From NCBI GenBank assembly GCA_034440575.1, contig JAOTOL010001476.1, forward strand, positions 213,501-277,500: 64,000 nt of DNA, written 5' to 3'. The translations under genes were made by a program, and so were the position numbers. How positions within the stretch are numbered: the stretch's first letter is position 1; each line of letters begins with the position of its first letter. Below the pieces are notes generated by a model that saw only the letters and a list, made by a program, of their open reading frames with translations, searched no databases and had not been told where the DNA came from. The DNA comes from Imbricaverruca yamaguchii. Taxonomy: Eukaryota > Arthropoda > Thecostraca > Neoverrucidae. Positions 42,146-56,490 of the stretch are shown piece by piece.

Positions 42146-42169
42146 AGCGACGTCAGTAGCGGTACTCAC

Positions 42170-42334
42170 CACGTTGACGAACTCCTGGTAGGTGACCACC
42201 TTCAGCTGGCCTGAGCCGATCCTCTCAGCCAGCTGTGTGCGCTTGCCGACGTCCACGCGCTCCAAGAAGTCGGCTGCACTCATGGCGCGCAGGAAGTCGC
42301 GCGCCAAAATCTCGCCAAACCCCTCCGGGTCGAA
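42170..42334 (-). CDS. Candidate internal exon, EF-hand-like (possible rhomboid-related protein)
   Basis: On the minus strand an uninterrupted phase-0 stretch of 55 codons is bounded by a CAG acceptor (42335-42337) and a GTGAGT donor (42169-42164). It starts FDPEGFGEILARDFLRAM, which has the F-D-x-x-G-x-G-x-I...F spacing of a degenerate EF-hand, and ends KVVTYQEFVNV. Codons end mostly in G or C, unlike the surroundings. The pattern PEGFGEI...VTYQEFVNV recalls the N-terminal EF-hand region of invertebrate rhomboid-related proteases; that name is from memory of the family style and is uncertain. No partner exon was recognised on either side in this window, where the flanks are a SINE and dispersed repeats, so it may be part of a gene with very long introns or an isolated leftover. 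Confidence 0.5.
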
Positions 42335-42337
42335 CTG

Positions 42338-42640
42338 TCGACACGGTTCGGCCGATGGTCACACGCAGTACAGGGGCGAATCCAGGGATCTTCGTGGGGG
42401 AGGGCCATTTCCTCGGATGGACCAGGCAGAAAAATTCGTTGAGCGTTTGGGGTGCGCTGGAGCATTCTGAAATGTCCATTATTACCGTGTTAAATACGTC
42501 TTTTCCTTTAAAAGGAACGTCTTTATCTGGAAAATGAGTTGAGCAGAGAGGGGATGAGTGTACTTGGGAAGCCTTCTGAAGGGGCGCTTTTGCAGGCCGG
42601 AAGGGCGCCACTTTTTATGCGGGGATGCATGCCCCCTTTA
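42338..42640 (+). repeat. Dispersed repeat fragment
   Basis: From about 42373 it carries GAATCCAGGGATC, GTGGGGGAGGGCCATTT, GAAAAATTCGTTGAGCG and TTCTGAAGGGGCGCTTTTGC in an order that also appears, inverted, at 350-545. The family is unknown. Confidence 0.45.
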
Positions 42641-44382
42641 TCCTTTATATTTCCCCTGACTCAGTGGTATACTGGGAGGACTCTAATCAATATGTCATCA
42701 GCGACGGATACAGAGAGGGGACACTAGGGGCATGTGCCCTCACCCCACCCTCCATAGAAGGTGGCACCTATAGCCAGGAGAAGACACCCACCGTTATGTT
42801 CGAATGCTCCGTTTGTCCTTCGGATGACATGGTATCCTCAAGACGAGTGCCCCCCCCTACCCCTCCAACACACACACACACACACCCACCTCGATAAGTT
42901 CCTAGATCCGCCCACGACCGTCATCCATCCAAAATCTCATGCTAAGCGTGCGACATCAAGTACCCCGTGTTTGTCAACATGTGCTGCATGCATTGAATAC
43001 AATCACACATGTACTCCCATCTGCCACCTAGCGAGTAAATTCAGCACTATTAATAGGCAGACCGAGCTGACAGGGGCAATAGTACATTTTCGACAGTTAG
43101 GCTTATGCCCCGAAACCCTTTGAATGCTTCTGAATTTGAATAATTCGAATTAATTTCAAATAATGTGAATCATTGTTTATCCATGAATACTTCCTGTAAT
43201 ATGAAATTCAGAACCCATTCTCAACTGCGACCTGGCGAGAAACTCAACAACTAAAGCTTGCCAGTGCGCACGAGTTCTGGTAGTGAACATTCGATATAGA
43301 CCAAGTATCAGGCCTGCATTGACGGGGAAGAGTGGGATAAGCTACACTTTGTTGATAACTCGAGCTTGCGGTACTAGACCATTGTCAGAAGTGTCATAGT
43401 ACAGGTCTAAAATACAATTATGCGGCTTAAAACGCCAAAAGTGTTAGTTTGCTAAAACAAAATTGTCTTCCCTGTCAATGAAAACAACCTTGCTACATGG
43501 TTCTATCACGGAAGCAAAGGCATTCTCAACCAACTCCAGTTTGCACGGTGCTGGGTCGCGCGAGTTGCCTCACCTTATCAAAGAGGTCCCGCCAGTTCTG
43601 AAACATCGAGAACATTTTCTTACATAGGAACACTGCATGAAGCATGTACGACAATTTTTCTGCTGATTCTCTCGAGGAGATCGGACAAAACCACGCACGG
43701 GGAATTTAAACGTACAAAGAGGCGGAACATTCTTCTCGTGGTGTGAAGTATGTCAAAAATCTCCCTAAGTTGTATCAGTAAATTGTCGAAGAATGCACCC
43801 CATTAAAGAGAAATAAGAACATACAACATTGTCGAAAACAGTCGACTGCAATGTGAACTAATGTAATTGAACGAGAAACCAACGCTAGAACCAAAACACC
43901 TAAACCAAAACAAGATAAAAAAATTAACGTCGGGTACGTCTAGTCACAGGACCTCTTTTAACATACTAGCTGATGGGGAGATATTCATTCAGTCAGTGAC
44001 CATTCGCCACTGCCTCAACACTGATGGAGGGGGAGCCTAGTTATCTGTTATGGCGGTCCCACAGTTGCCAATGGACACGGCGGCACCGATATGGGCTCCC
44101 AAGAAGACCTGCTAACTGCCTAATTCACATTTTATCGAGTTTTCCACAACCATTCCATGAATTCAATATGTTTAGATTAGATGGCTGAACACCTACACAT
44201 ATCTCCCGTGTTTTTGCTCGATTGCCACCTATTATTCCCTGTCAGGTGCGGAAAAGTGACCACCAGGGCTACGAACAGAGCTACAAACAAAACAATACAA
44301 AAGCAAGAATAAAAAACTTCATTGGATCACGCGTTGAATGTACTCATCGTCTGTGAACTAAGCGTATAAGTTGCACGTCCAA
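42641..44382. other. No recognisable gene
   Basis: Mostly AT-rich unassigned sequence. A short (CA)n lies at 42867-42885. Confidence 0.4.
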
Positions 44383-44940
44383 AGCCAACGTCCACACCCA
44401 ACGTCCTCACCCAACGTCCAAACCCAACGTCCACACCCAACGTCCGCTCCCAACGTCCGCACCCAACGTCCACACCCAACGTCCACACCCAACGTCCACA
44501 CCCAACGTCCACACCCAACGTCCACACCCAACGTCCACACCCAACGTCCACACCCAACGTCCACACCCAACGTCCACACCCAACGTCCACACCCAACGTC
44601 CACACCCAACGTCCACACCCAACGTCACACCCAACGTCCACACCCAACGTCCACCAACGTCCACACCCAACGTCCACACCCAACGTCCACACCCAACGTC
44701 CCCAACGTCCACACCCAACGTCCACACCCAACGTCCACACCCAACGTCCACACCCAACGTCCACACCCAACGTCCACCCCAACGTCCACACCCAACGTCC
44801 ACACCCAACGTCCACACCCAACGTCCACACCCAACGTCCACACCCAACGTCCACACCCAACGTCCACACCCAACGTCCACACCCAACGTCCACACCCAAC
44901 GTCCACACCCAACGTCCACACCCAACGTCCACACACAACG
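44383..44940. repeat. 13-bp minisatellite, about 43 units
   Basis: Unit CCACACCCAACGT, highly homogeneous in the middle; the left edge has variants (CCTCACC, CCAAACC, CCGCTCC) and a few units have lost bases. On the minus strand it reads as repeated GTGGACGTTGGGT, giving false Cys/Gly/Arg/Trp frames. Confidence 0.98.
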
Positions 44941-45606
<666 letters not shown>

Positions 45607-45623
45607 AATAATTTGTCACTAAC

Positions 45624-45725
45624 ATCGTGCAGTATCTGTCGGCGAAGCTGAACCTCTTCTTCATCCAGGGAGCTCTCAGGTAAGCTTTCTCCAAGGTCGT
45701 CAGTGTTCTCGGGGCTTGCCAACAT
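45624..45725 (-). CDS. Candidate first coding exon, unknown protein
   Basis: 34 codons on the minus strand from an ATG in a good context (TCACCATG), with an in-frame stop 12 bp upstream. The frame ends at a GTTAGT donor in phase 0 (45623-45618). The peptide MLASPENTDDLGESLPES then SLDEEEVQLRRQILHD is acidic and then helical, plausible for a cytosolic protein, but I do not recognise it. The plus strand has a competing open stretch over the same bases (IVQYLSAKLNLFFIQGAL) that ends at a CAG|GTAAG donor, so the coding strand is not certain. Confidence 0.35.
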
Positions 45726-46159
45726 GGTGACATTGGGTCAGCGACAGATGACCCGGCCCACGTCCGCATCGTCCCTCATGTTCAAGCTCATCCACCTGGC
45801 GGCACAAAACGGTACTACCGGCTCAGAACATAAGTTCAGTTCAGTACATCTTCAGAAAATAGTAATAGAACCACACGGCCAGAGGGGCACAATTCAGCAT
45901 TTCATTCTGCGCATGCACAAATTCGTTACATTTCCGTTAAAAATTAAAAAAAATTAAGTTCCGACATTGTCGGTAATGTAAATTCAAAAGTGAAGCGAAC
46001 ATATAACAATACAACGGACAACTTTTATAGTTGTATGTGAGCGAACTGCGTAACGACATGTGACACAAAATGTAGAGATAGTTTCAGTACTGACACACCG
46101 ATGCAGCAGGTGAAGGTCAAACCACACCAGTCCACTTTCAAGATACAGCAATTGGAAAA
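45726..46159. other. No recognisable gene
   Basis: 45726-45830 would be the 5' UTR or leader of the minus-strand exon candidate. The rest is AT-rich and unassigned. Confidence 0.4.
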
Positions 46160-46445
46160 TAGGTGGACAGTGGTCACTCAGTCAGACCATGTGGAGATAC
46201 ATGTGGACAGTGGCCGGACCATGTGGAGATACATGTGGACAGTGGTCGCCCAGCCAGACCATGTGGAGATACATGTGGACAGTGGTCGCCCAGTCAGACC
46301 ATGTGGAGCTACATGTGGACAGTGGTCACTCAGTCAGACCATGTGGAGATACATGTGGACAGTGGCCGGACCATGTGGAGATACATGTGGACAGTGGCCG
46401 CCCAGCCGGACCATGTGGAGATGCATGTGGACAGTGGCCGCCCCG
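46160..46445. repeat. 40/32-bp tandem repeat, 8 units
   Basis: Unit GTGGACAGTGG + TCACTCAGTCAG + ACCATGTGGAGATACAT; the short form lacks most of the middle segment (GTGGACAGTGGCCGG then ACCATG). Confidence 0.95.
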
Positions 46446-46959
46446 ACAGCCGAGTCAGTTAACCGAGCAGCCTAGCTGACTAGTTAGCTCAGTTAGTTAC
46501 AACGCTGATGTGAATTGACATCCGTTGCCTCGGTAAGACCGCCCTCGCGTCGCTGCAGGCGCCAGCTCTTAGTCATCACCTAAGAGCAGGGGTGCAGCTT
46601 TGCATGCATTTTGGATGGCGCCTGCCCCCTACTATTGGCTTCACACCCAATCATTTCAACTTCTAACATGGGATCAATGTGGTATCCCCCCACCCAATCC
46701 ATTTGAAACCTCCTATTGCATTCATGCATTGAGACCTCTCAATAATTTTCAGAAGCGTACACCTCTGGCTGGGAGATCAGTCAGCTGACCCAGTGAGGCT
46801 GGGGACAGGGTCTGCCTCCCGAGATTATGACGCGTGTCAGCCCTCTAAGCAGCCGCATACCGCCGAACCGACACGGAGCACGGAGCTGGCCAACTGTGGA
46901 TCGCAGCTATTACATGGAGCGAAGCAGCAATGTCACCTGTACAACACGTCAACTAGTAC
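46446..46959. other. Spacer with a small hairpin
   Basis: Contains the inverted pair GCTCTTAG...CTAAGAGC at 46565-46587 with a 7-nt loop. A TTAGCTCAGTTAG word at about 46485 resembles a tRNA A box but no B box follows. No gene. Confidence 0.4.
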
Positions 46960-47325
46960 AGACCGTACAGACTGGTGTATGCCATACAGACTAGTGCAGA
47001 CTAGTACATACCGTACAGACCAGTACAGGCCGTACAGACTAGTGCAGACTAGTACAGACCGTACAGACGAGTACATGCCATACAGACTAGTGCAGACTAG
47101 TACAGACCGTACAGACAAGTACAGATCGTGCAGACTAGCACAGACAGTACAGACTAGTACAGACCGTTCAGACCAGTACATACCGTACAGACTAGTACAG
47201 ACCGTTCAGACTAGTCATACCGTACAGACCAATACAGACAGTACAGACTAGTGCAGACCGTACAGACTAGTACAGACCGTACAGACTAGTGTAGACCGTA
47301 CAGACTAGTACAGACCGTACTAGTA
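46960..47325. repeat. About 19-bp tandem repeat (GTACAGACC/GTACAGACTA)
   Basis: Alternating 9- and 10-bp half-units, GTACAGACC and GTACAGACTA, with variants (ATACC, GTGCAG, GTTCAG). Confidence 0.95.
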
Positions 47326-47950
47326 ATAGTAGTAACAGTGGAAGAAGAACTGCTGCGAAATAATCATCAAATGCGCTTTAATTTGTGTCGGCTTTGTGTC
47401 TCAATTCTGCTTGAAAATACATAATTTATTTCCATAATTTTGTGTCGTATTAGTATGTGCGTTTACCCATCTGTTCCGATATGTTTTTTTGGTAATACAC
47501 CTGGTCAGAGAAGCTCAATTCCGGTTTATAATTATCCGAGTTTGTTTACTCGACAGTGGGGAGAGCAAACCTCAGCTGTACCGATACAAACTGTGCCGAT
47601 GCGACGCTGTACACGTTCCGATTTGCTCTCCGCAGCAAATCCCGGAAAAGCGGTGCAAAGTGATGCGAAAAAGGTGTGACGATTCCCTACACACAGCTAG
47701 GGGCTAGCTAAATGGCGTATATATCGTAGATCGCATTGTGCGTGAAGTGCGCATAATTTTACTTTCATTTGGAATGAACTCGACGTAACTTATTGTTCGC
47801 TTCGTGCGGATCAGTCCATCCATGCTGGAAAGATCCAGTATTTTCATTTCATTTTGCACTTGTTGCACAGCTCAATGCTCAGCATAGGTCTCTGAAGCGA
47901 CAAGCATTTGAAAACGAAAACGAAGTGAAATGCCTAACACTGTTTTCTGA

Positions 47951-47955
<5 letters not shown>
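47326..47955. other. No recognisable gene
   Basis: Unassigned; short (TAG)n-like stretch at 47317-47335. Confidence 0.4.

Positions 47956-48022
<67 letters not shown>
47956..48022. repeat. (TA)n microsatellite
   Basis: About 33 TA dinucleotides. Confidence 0.98.
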
Positions 48023-48025
<3 letters not shown>

Positions 48026-48134
48026 CATCTAAACGGCACGGTTTCTCCCATGCTCACTATTTATGTTGGCATTCTCCTGAAGAAGAAAAAGGAAGCTTTG
48101 ATTCTTTCACGACGCACTCAATTTTATAGATCGT

Positions 48135-48259
48135 ATGGCGTCGCCGATCTCTGACGCCTATTGGTCCTGGATGGACTCGTTGACCCCGTCGATCATAGGA
48201 TTCGGACGCACGACCCAACGATTAAGAGTGCAACGCCCTACCGACTGAGCTACCGCGAC
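48135..48259 (-). pseudogene. tRNA-Lys-like pseudogene or SINE head
   Basis: On the minus strand 48259-48188 reads like a tRNA-Lys: A box TAGCTCAGTCGGTAG, a paired D stem, an anticodon loop CTCTTAA (anticodon CTT) and a T-loop TCCGAAT. Only one of five anticodon-stem pairs and four of seven acceptor pairs form, so it is not a working tRNA. The adjacent segment 48135-48166 is shared with 32429-32460, which suggests a tRNA-Lys-derived SINE family. Confidence 0.65.
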
Positions 48260-48359
48260 CTTGACATGCTCCAAAAATTCATGTGAGACGACGTCCCTGG
48301 CTGTTGGTGTACAACGATTTAGAGCTGTCGGTTTATCTGTTTGCCTACGCGTCGATGTT
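48260..48359. other. Spacer
   Basis: No gene seen. Confidence 0.4.
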
Positions 48360-48785
48360 GAATTGAAGTTCTGTACGATGCTATGTTAATTTGAAGGTGT
48401 GTACGATATATATTGGGTTGATGGTGTGTGCGATGCTATATGTTGTGTCGAAGCTATGTTGAATTGAAAGTGTGTGCGATGCTATGCTCAATTGAAAGTG
48501 TATACAATGCTATGTTAAGTTGAAGTTGTGCACGATGCTATGCTGAATTGCGGAGAATCCGCAATGCGTGAGGCTATGTCGAGCTGAGTGTATATGATAC
48601 TATGTTGAGTGGAAGTTGTGTACGATTGCCGTGTTCAGTTGAAGATGTGTACGATGTTGCTGAGCTGAAGTTTTGTACGATGTTGTTGAGTTGAAGGTGT
48701 GTACGATATTGTTGAGTTGAAGATGTGCACGATATTGTTGAGTTGAAGGTGTGTACGATGTTGTTGAGCTGAAGGGATGTACGAT
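48360..48785. repeat. Diverged 26-33-bp tandem repeat
   Basis: About 15 units of a GTTGAGTTGAAGGTGTGTAC core followed by GATATT or GATGCTAT. The right half (48640-48780) is a regular 26-bp form; the left half is longer and more diverged. Confidence 0.88.
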
Positions 48786-49519
48786 GTTGTGCATTATTGC
48801 CACCAACTGGCTTGCTGGAACTGAAAGATGTGTCACGCATCTCACTTGCTCTTCGTCGCTTCAGCTCCAAAGATCAAACCGTTCAACAAATGGACCTAAA
48901 CATATAGGTAGCATTTCCCTTCAACACTCAACATATCAATATTCCCTGTTACATAGGTATCACTTGCGTCCATCACATGTAACTACCCACATAGGTACCA
49001 CCTGCCTTCAATACATGGAACTGCCCCAATAAGTATCACTTGCCTTCGGTGATGTCACATATATGTGGTAAAGATGTGTCAACACCAGGCAATTCAAATC
49101 AACACCTGGAATGGGTTCACTTTTCTGGGTTTTTACAATCGAATTCTAGGCTTGAATCATGGCCTTTTGAATCATCATGGATCCGCATGTTTAATTATAT
49201 CATTAGGAGATTGACAGTGGTAATTTAAACGAACAATCCGTGATATTCTGGTTTCTGAGGTCAAGATTCGTGTGTGTGTTGTTTGTTTATTATTTAGGCT
49301 TTAGGGCGTATCGGTCAGTCTTTCATCATTAACTGCAATTGGCTCTGGGTTCTGCATCAACAACCATTGCTCTATAGTGTTCACTAACACGCCACTGCAA
49401 GATGAAATCAACGTGAAGCTTTTTCAACCGTAAGTCAAGTACTGCTATTCCTGTGCATACGGTTGAATTTCATTAACTACTAAGCGTGCAGAAGTGCGTC
49501 ATCACCTGTCGGACTCCAG
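48786..49519. other. No recognisable gene
   Basis: Diverged short repeats around ACATAGGTACCACCTGCCTT at 48900-49050; otherwise unassigned. Confidence 0.4.
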
Positions 49520-50077
49520 CCGGCAACAGCAGCTCCATATCAAAACAGCAGCTCCAGATCCCAACAGCAGCTCCATATCCCAACAGCAGCTCCATATCCC
49601 AACAGCAGCTCCATATCCCAACAGCAGCTCCATATCCCAACGGCAGCTCCATATCCCAACAGCAGCTCCATATCCCAACAGCAGCCCCATATCCCAACGG
49701 CAGCTCCATATCCCAACAGCAGCTCCATATCCCAACAGCAGCTCCATATCCCAACGGCAGCCCCATATCCCAACGGCAGCTCCATATCCCAACAGCAGCT
49801 CCATATCCCAACAGCAGCTCCATATCCCAACAGCAGCTCCATATTCCAACAGCAGCTCCATATCCCAACAGCAGCTCCACATCCCAACGACAGCTCCACA
49901 TCCCAACGACAGCTCCACATCCCAACGGCAACTCCATATCCCAACGACAGCGTCATATCCCAACAGCAGCTCCATATCCAAACGACAGCTCCATATCCAA
50001 ACGGCAGCTCCATATCCCAACAGCAGTTCCATATCCCAACGGCAGCTCCACATCCCAACAACATATTCATATCCCAT
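49520..50077. repeat. 19-bp minisatellite, about 29 units
   Basis: Unit CTCCATATCCCAACAGCAG with GGCAG and GACAG variants; CACATCCC replaces CATATCCC in a run at about 49877-49920. Both strands are open in several frames as artefacts. Confidence 0.97.
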
Positions 50078-50816
50078 AGGTGCCTGGGTTAAATCCGATG
50101 AAACATATTTCAGCATTCCGACATCTGGCTATTGCTGACATGGGGGAAAAGGGTCCAAAGTCCCGTCCACATTCCAGTCTTTTGCTGGGCTTAGATATTC
50201 GGTTGCTGTTGATACAGATTAACTCGCGATTGTATACCCATGTCTCACATGAACATTATTTCATTATTAATTTCAGCTTCTAAGTATTGTTTTGTTCATT
50301 GAATTGCTGGTAATGACCAACACAAAGGTGATTGCAGCAACTAGCCAGTGTGGAAGCACGGGTGATCAGGTAAAAAACATAACGTCCATGCCAGGCTGCC
50401 AAAGAAACATGATTGGCGATCGAGCGGTGTTTAAATATATGTTGGTTCGCGCATGCTTGAACAAAATGGTTGAGCCAACATGTTATCGTGAGTTTTGTAT
50501 TGACGGAGATGGATGGTGCGAAGTGTACTATTAACGGTGATCGATTGTTATACGTACGTTATTGACGGTGATCGAAGTTGCCGAGTGTGCTATTGACGAC
50601 GATCGATGGTGCTTCACGTGTTACTGATGCATCGTATTCTTCATTGTAAGCACACACTAAACTACACCGCTGTCTCCACTGATATTTCCAATAAATATTT
50701 TATACGAGTATCAGTGAACCAGTCAGCTGTGACAGCCGGTGGGCTCTATGGCCTGGCGCCGCGGTCATAAAGCGCGCCAAAGGAGCGCTGTGGCGGTCCG
50801 ACCAGTGTCCAGCTGA
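50078..50816. other. No recognisable gene; three diverged ~40-bp repeats
   Basis: 50517-50620 has three imperfect units sharing ATTGACGGTGATCGA. Otherwise unassigned, with a GC-rich edge beside the following array. Confidence 0.45.
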
Positions 50817-53800
50817 CGGCCGGCCGACAGCCGGAGACAAGCGTGTGGGGACTGACGGAGACAAGCGTGTGGGGACTGACGGGACAAGCGTGTGGGGACT
50901 GACGGAGACAAGCGTGTGGGGACTGACGGAGGAAGCGTGTGGGGACTGACGGCCGGAGACAAGCGTGTGGGGACTGACGGAGACAAGCGTGTGGGGACTG
51001 ACGGCCGACTGACGGAGACAAGTGTGTGGGGACTAACGGCCGACTGACGGAGACAAGCGTGTGGGGACTGACGGCCGACAGCCGGAGACAAGTGTGTGGG
51101 GACTGACGGCCGGAGACAAGTGTGTGGGGACTGACGGCCGGAGACAAGCGTGTGGGGACTGACGGAGACAAGTGTGTGGGGACTGACGGCCGACTGACGG
51201 AGACAAGTGTGTGGGGACTGACGGCCGGAGACAAGTGTGTGGGGACTGACGGCCGGAGACAAGTGTGTGGGGACTGACGGCCGGAGACAAACGTGTGGGG
51301 ACTGACGGCCGGAGACAAGCGTGTGGGGACTGATGGAGACAAGCGTGTGGGGACTGACGGCGCGGAGACAAGCGTGTGGGGCGACGGCCGGAGACAAGTG
51401 TGTGGGGACTGACGGCCGGAGACAAGCGTGTGGGGACGACGGGACAAGGTGTGGGGACGGAGACAAGCGTGTGGGGACTGACGGCGACTGCGGAGACAAG
51501 CGTGTGGGGACTGACGGTGGGACTGACGGAGACAAGCGTGTGGGGACTGACGGAGACAAGTGTGTGGGGACTGACGGCCGGAGACAAGTGTGTGGGGACT
51601 GACGGGAGACAAGTGTGTGGGGACTGACGGAGACAAGCGTGTGGGGACTGACGGAGACAAGCGTGTGGGGACTGACGGCCGGAGACAAGTGTGTGGGGAC
51701 TGACGGCGGACCGGAGACAAGTGTGTGGGGACTGACGGCCGGAGACAAGTGTGTGGGGACTGACGGCCGGAGACAAGCGTGTGGGGACTGACGGAGACAG
51801 GGTGGGGGGAGACAAGCGTGTGGGGACTGACGGAGACAAGTGTGTGGGGACTGCCGGAGACAAGGTGTGGGGACTGGGCCGGAGACAAGTGTGTGGGGAC
51901 TGACGGCCGGAGACAAGTGTGTGGGGACTGACGGCCGGAGACAAGTGTGTGGGGACTGACGGCCGACTGACGGAGACAAGTGTGTGGGGACTGACGGCGA
52001 CTGAGCCGGAGACAAGTGTGTGGGGGGACTGACGGAGACAAGCGTGTGGGGACTGACGGCCGGAGACAAGTGTGTGGGGACTGACGGCGCGGAGACAAGC
52101 GTGTGGGGCTGACGCCACTGACGGCCGGAGACAAGTGTGTGGGGACTGACGGCCGGAGACAAGCGTGTGGGGACTGACGGCCGGAGACAAGCGTGTGGGG
52201 ACTGACGGCCGGAGACAAGTGTGTGGGGACTGACGGCCGGAGACAAGCGTGTGGGGACTGACGGAGACAAGTGTGTGGGGACTGACGGAGACAAGCGTGT
52301 GGGGACTGACGGCCGGAGACAAGTGTGTGGGGACTGACGGCCGGAGACAAGTGTGTGGGGACTGACGGCCGACAGCCGGAGACAAGCGTGTGGGGACTGA
52401 CGGCCGGAGACAAGCGTGTGGGGATGACTGCGGAGACAAGTGTGTGGGGACTGACGGAGACAAGCGTGTGGGGACTGACGGCCGGAGACAAGCGTGTGGG
52501 GACTGACGGCCGGAGACAAGCGTGTGGGGACTGACGGCCGGAGACAAGTGTGTGGGGACTGACGGCCGGAGACAAGCGTGTGGGGACTGACGGAGACAAG
52601 TGTGTGGGGACTGACGGAGACAAGCGTGTGGGGACTGACGGCCGGAGACAAGGTGTGGGGACTGACGGCCGGGACAGTGAGGAGTCTGGAGACAAGCGTG
52701 TGGGGACTGACGGCCGGAGACAAGTGTGTGGGGACTGACGGCCGGAGACAAGCGTGTGGGGACTGACGGCCGGAGACAAGCGTGTGGGGACTGACGGAGA
52801 CAAGTGTGTGGGGACTGACGGCCGGAGACAAGCGTGTGGGGACTGACGGCCGGAGACAAACGTGTGGGGACTGACGGCCGGAGACAAGCGTGTGGGGACT
52901 GATGGAGACAAGCGTGTGGGGACTGACGGCCGGAGACAAGCGTGTGGGGACTGACGGCCGGAGACAAGTGTGTGGGGACTGACGGCCGGAGACAAGCGTG
53001 TGGGGACTGACGGCCGGAGACAAGTGTGTGGGGACTGACGGAGACAAGTGTGTGGGGACTGACGGCCGGAGACAAGCGTGTGGGGACTGACGGCCGGAGA
53101 CAAGTGTGTGGGGACTGACGGCCGGAGACAAGTGTGTGGGGACTGACGGCCGGAGACAAGTGTGTGGGGACTGACGGCCGGAGACAAGTGTGTGGGGACT
53201 GACGGAGACAAGTGTGTGGGGACTGACCCGGAGACAAGTGTGTGGGGACTGACGGCCGGAGACAAGTGTGTGGGGACTGACGGCCGGAGACAAGTGTGTG
53301 GGGACTGACGGCCGGAGACAAGTGTGTGGGGACTGACGGCCGGAGACAAGTGTGTGGGGACTGACGGCCGGAGACAAGCGTGTGGGGACTGACGGCCGGA
53401 GACAAGCGTGTGGGGACTGACGGCCGACTGACGGAGACAAGCGTGTGGGGACTGACGGCCGGAGACAAGTGTGTGGGGACTGACGGCCGGAGACAAGTGT
53501 GTGGGGACTGACAGCCGACAGCCGGAGACAAGCGTGTGGGGACTGACCGGAGACAAGTGTGTGGGGCGCCGGAGACAAGTGTGTGGGGACTGACGGCCGG
53601 AGACAAGTGTTGGGGAGACAAGTGTGTGGGGACTGACGGAGACAAGTGTGTGGGGACTGACGGCCGGAGACAAGTGTGTGGGGACTGACGGCCGGAGACA
53701 AGTGTGTGGGGACTGACGGCCGGAGACAAGTGTGTGGGGACTGACGGAGACAAGTGTGTGGGGACTGACGGCCGACAGCCGGAGACAAGCGTGTGGGGAC

Positions 53801-53862
53801 TGACGGCCGGAGACAAGTGTGTGGGGACTGACGGAGACAAGTGTGTGGGGACTGACGGCCGG
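50817..53862. repeat. 28/24-bp minisatellite, about 115 units
   Basis: Unit CGGAGACAAGTGTGTGGGGA plus CTGA (24 bp), often with an extra CGGC (28 bp); CAAGCGTG and CAAGTGTG are the two main variants. A further form has ACGGCCGACTGA or ACGGCCGACAGC inserted. Several units in 51360-52120 have deletions. Minus-strand frames of 935 to 1107 codons (SPHTLVSGRQ, VPTHLSPAVS) run through it in all three frames, which marks them as repeat artefacts. Confidence 0.98.
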
Positions 53863-56336
<2,474 letters not shown>

Positions 56337-56490
56337 CCGAGATCCTGCACAGTCCAGCTTCCCGAGGATTACCCACGGTTATATCATGAAGTAGTGTTTA
56401 CGGAGGATAACCCAGGACCAACATCCTGAATTTCTGTTTGTCGAGGATTACCAGGACCGACATCCTGAAGTACTGCCTGTCCAGGACTTC
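56337..56490. repeat. Diverged ~54-bp tandem repeat, 3 units
   Basis: Units share CGAGGATTACC and GACATCCTGAAGTACTG-like halves. Confidence 0.75.
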
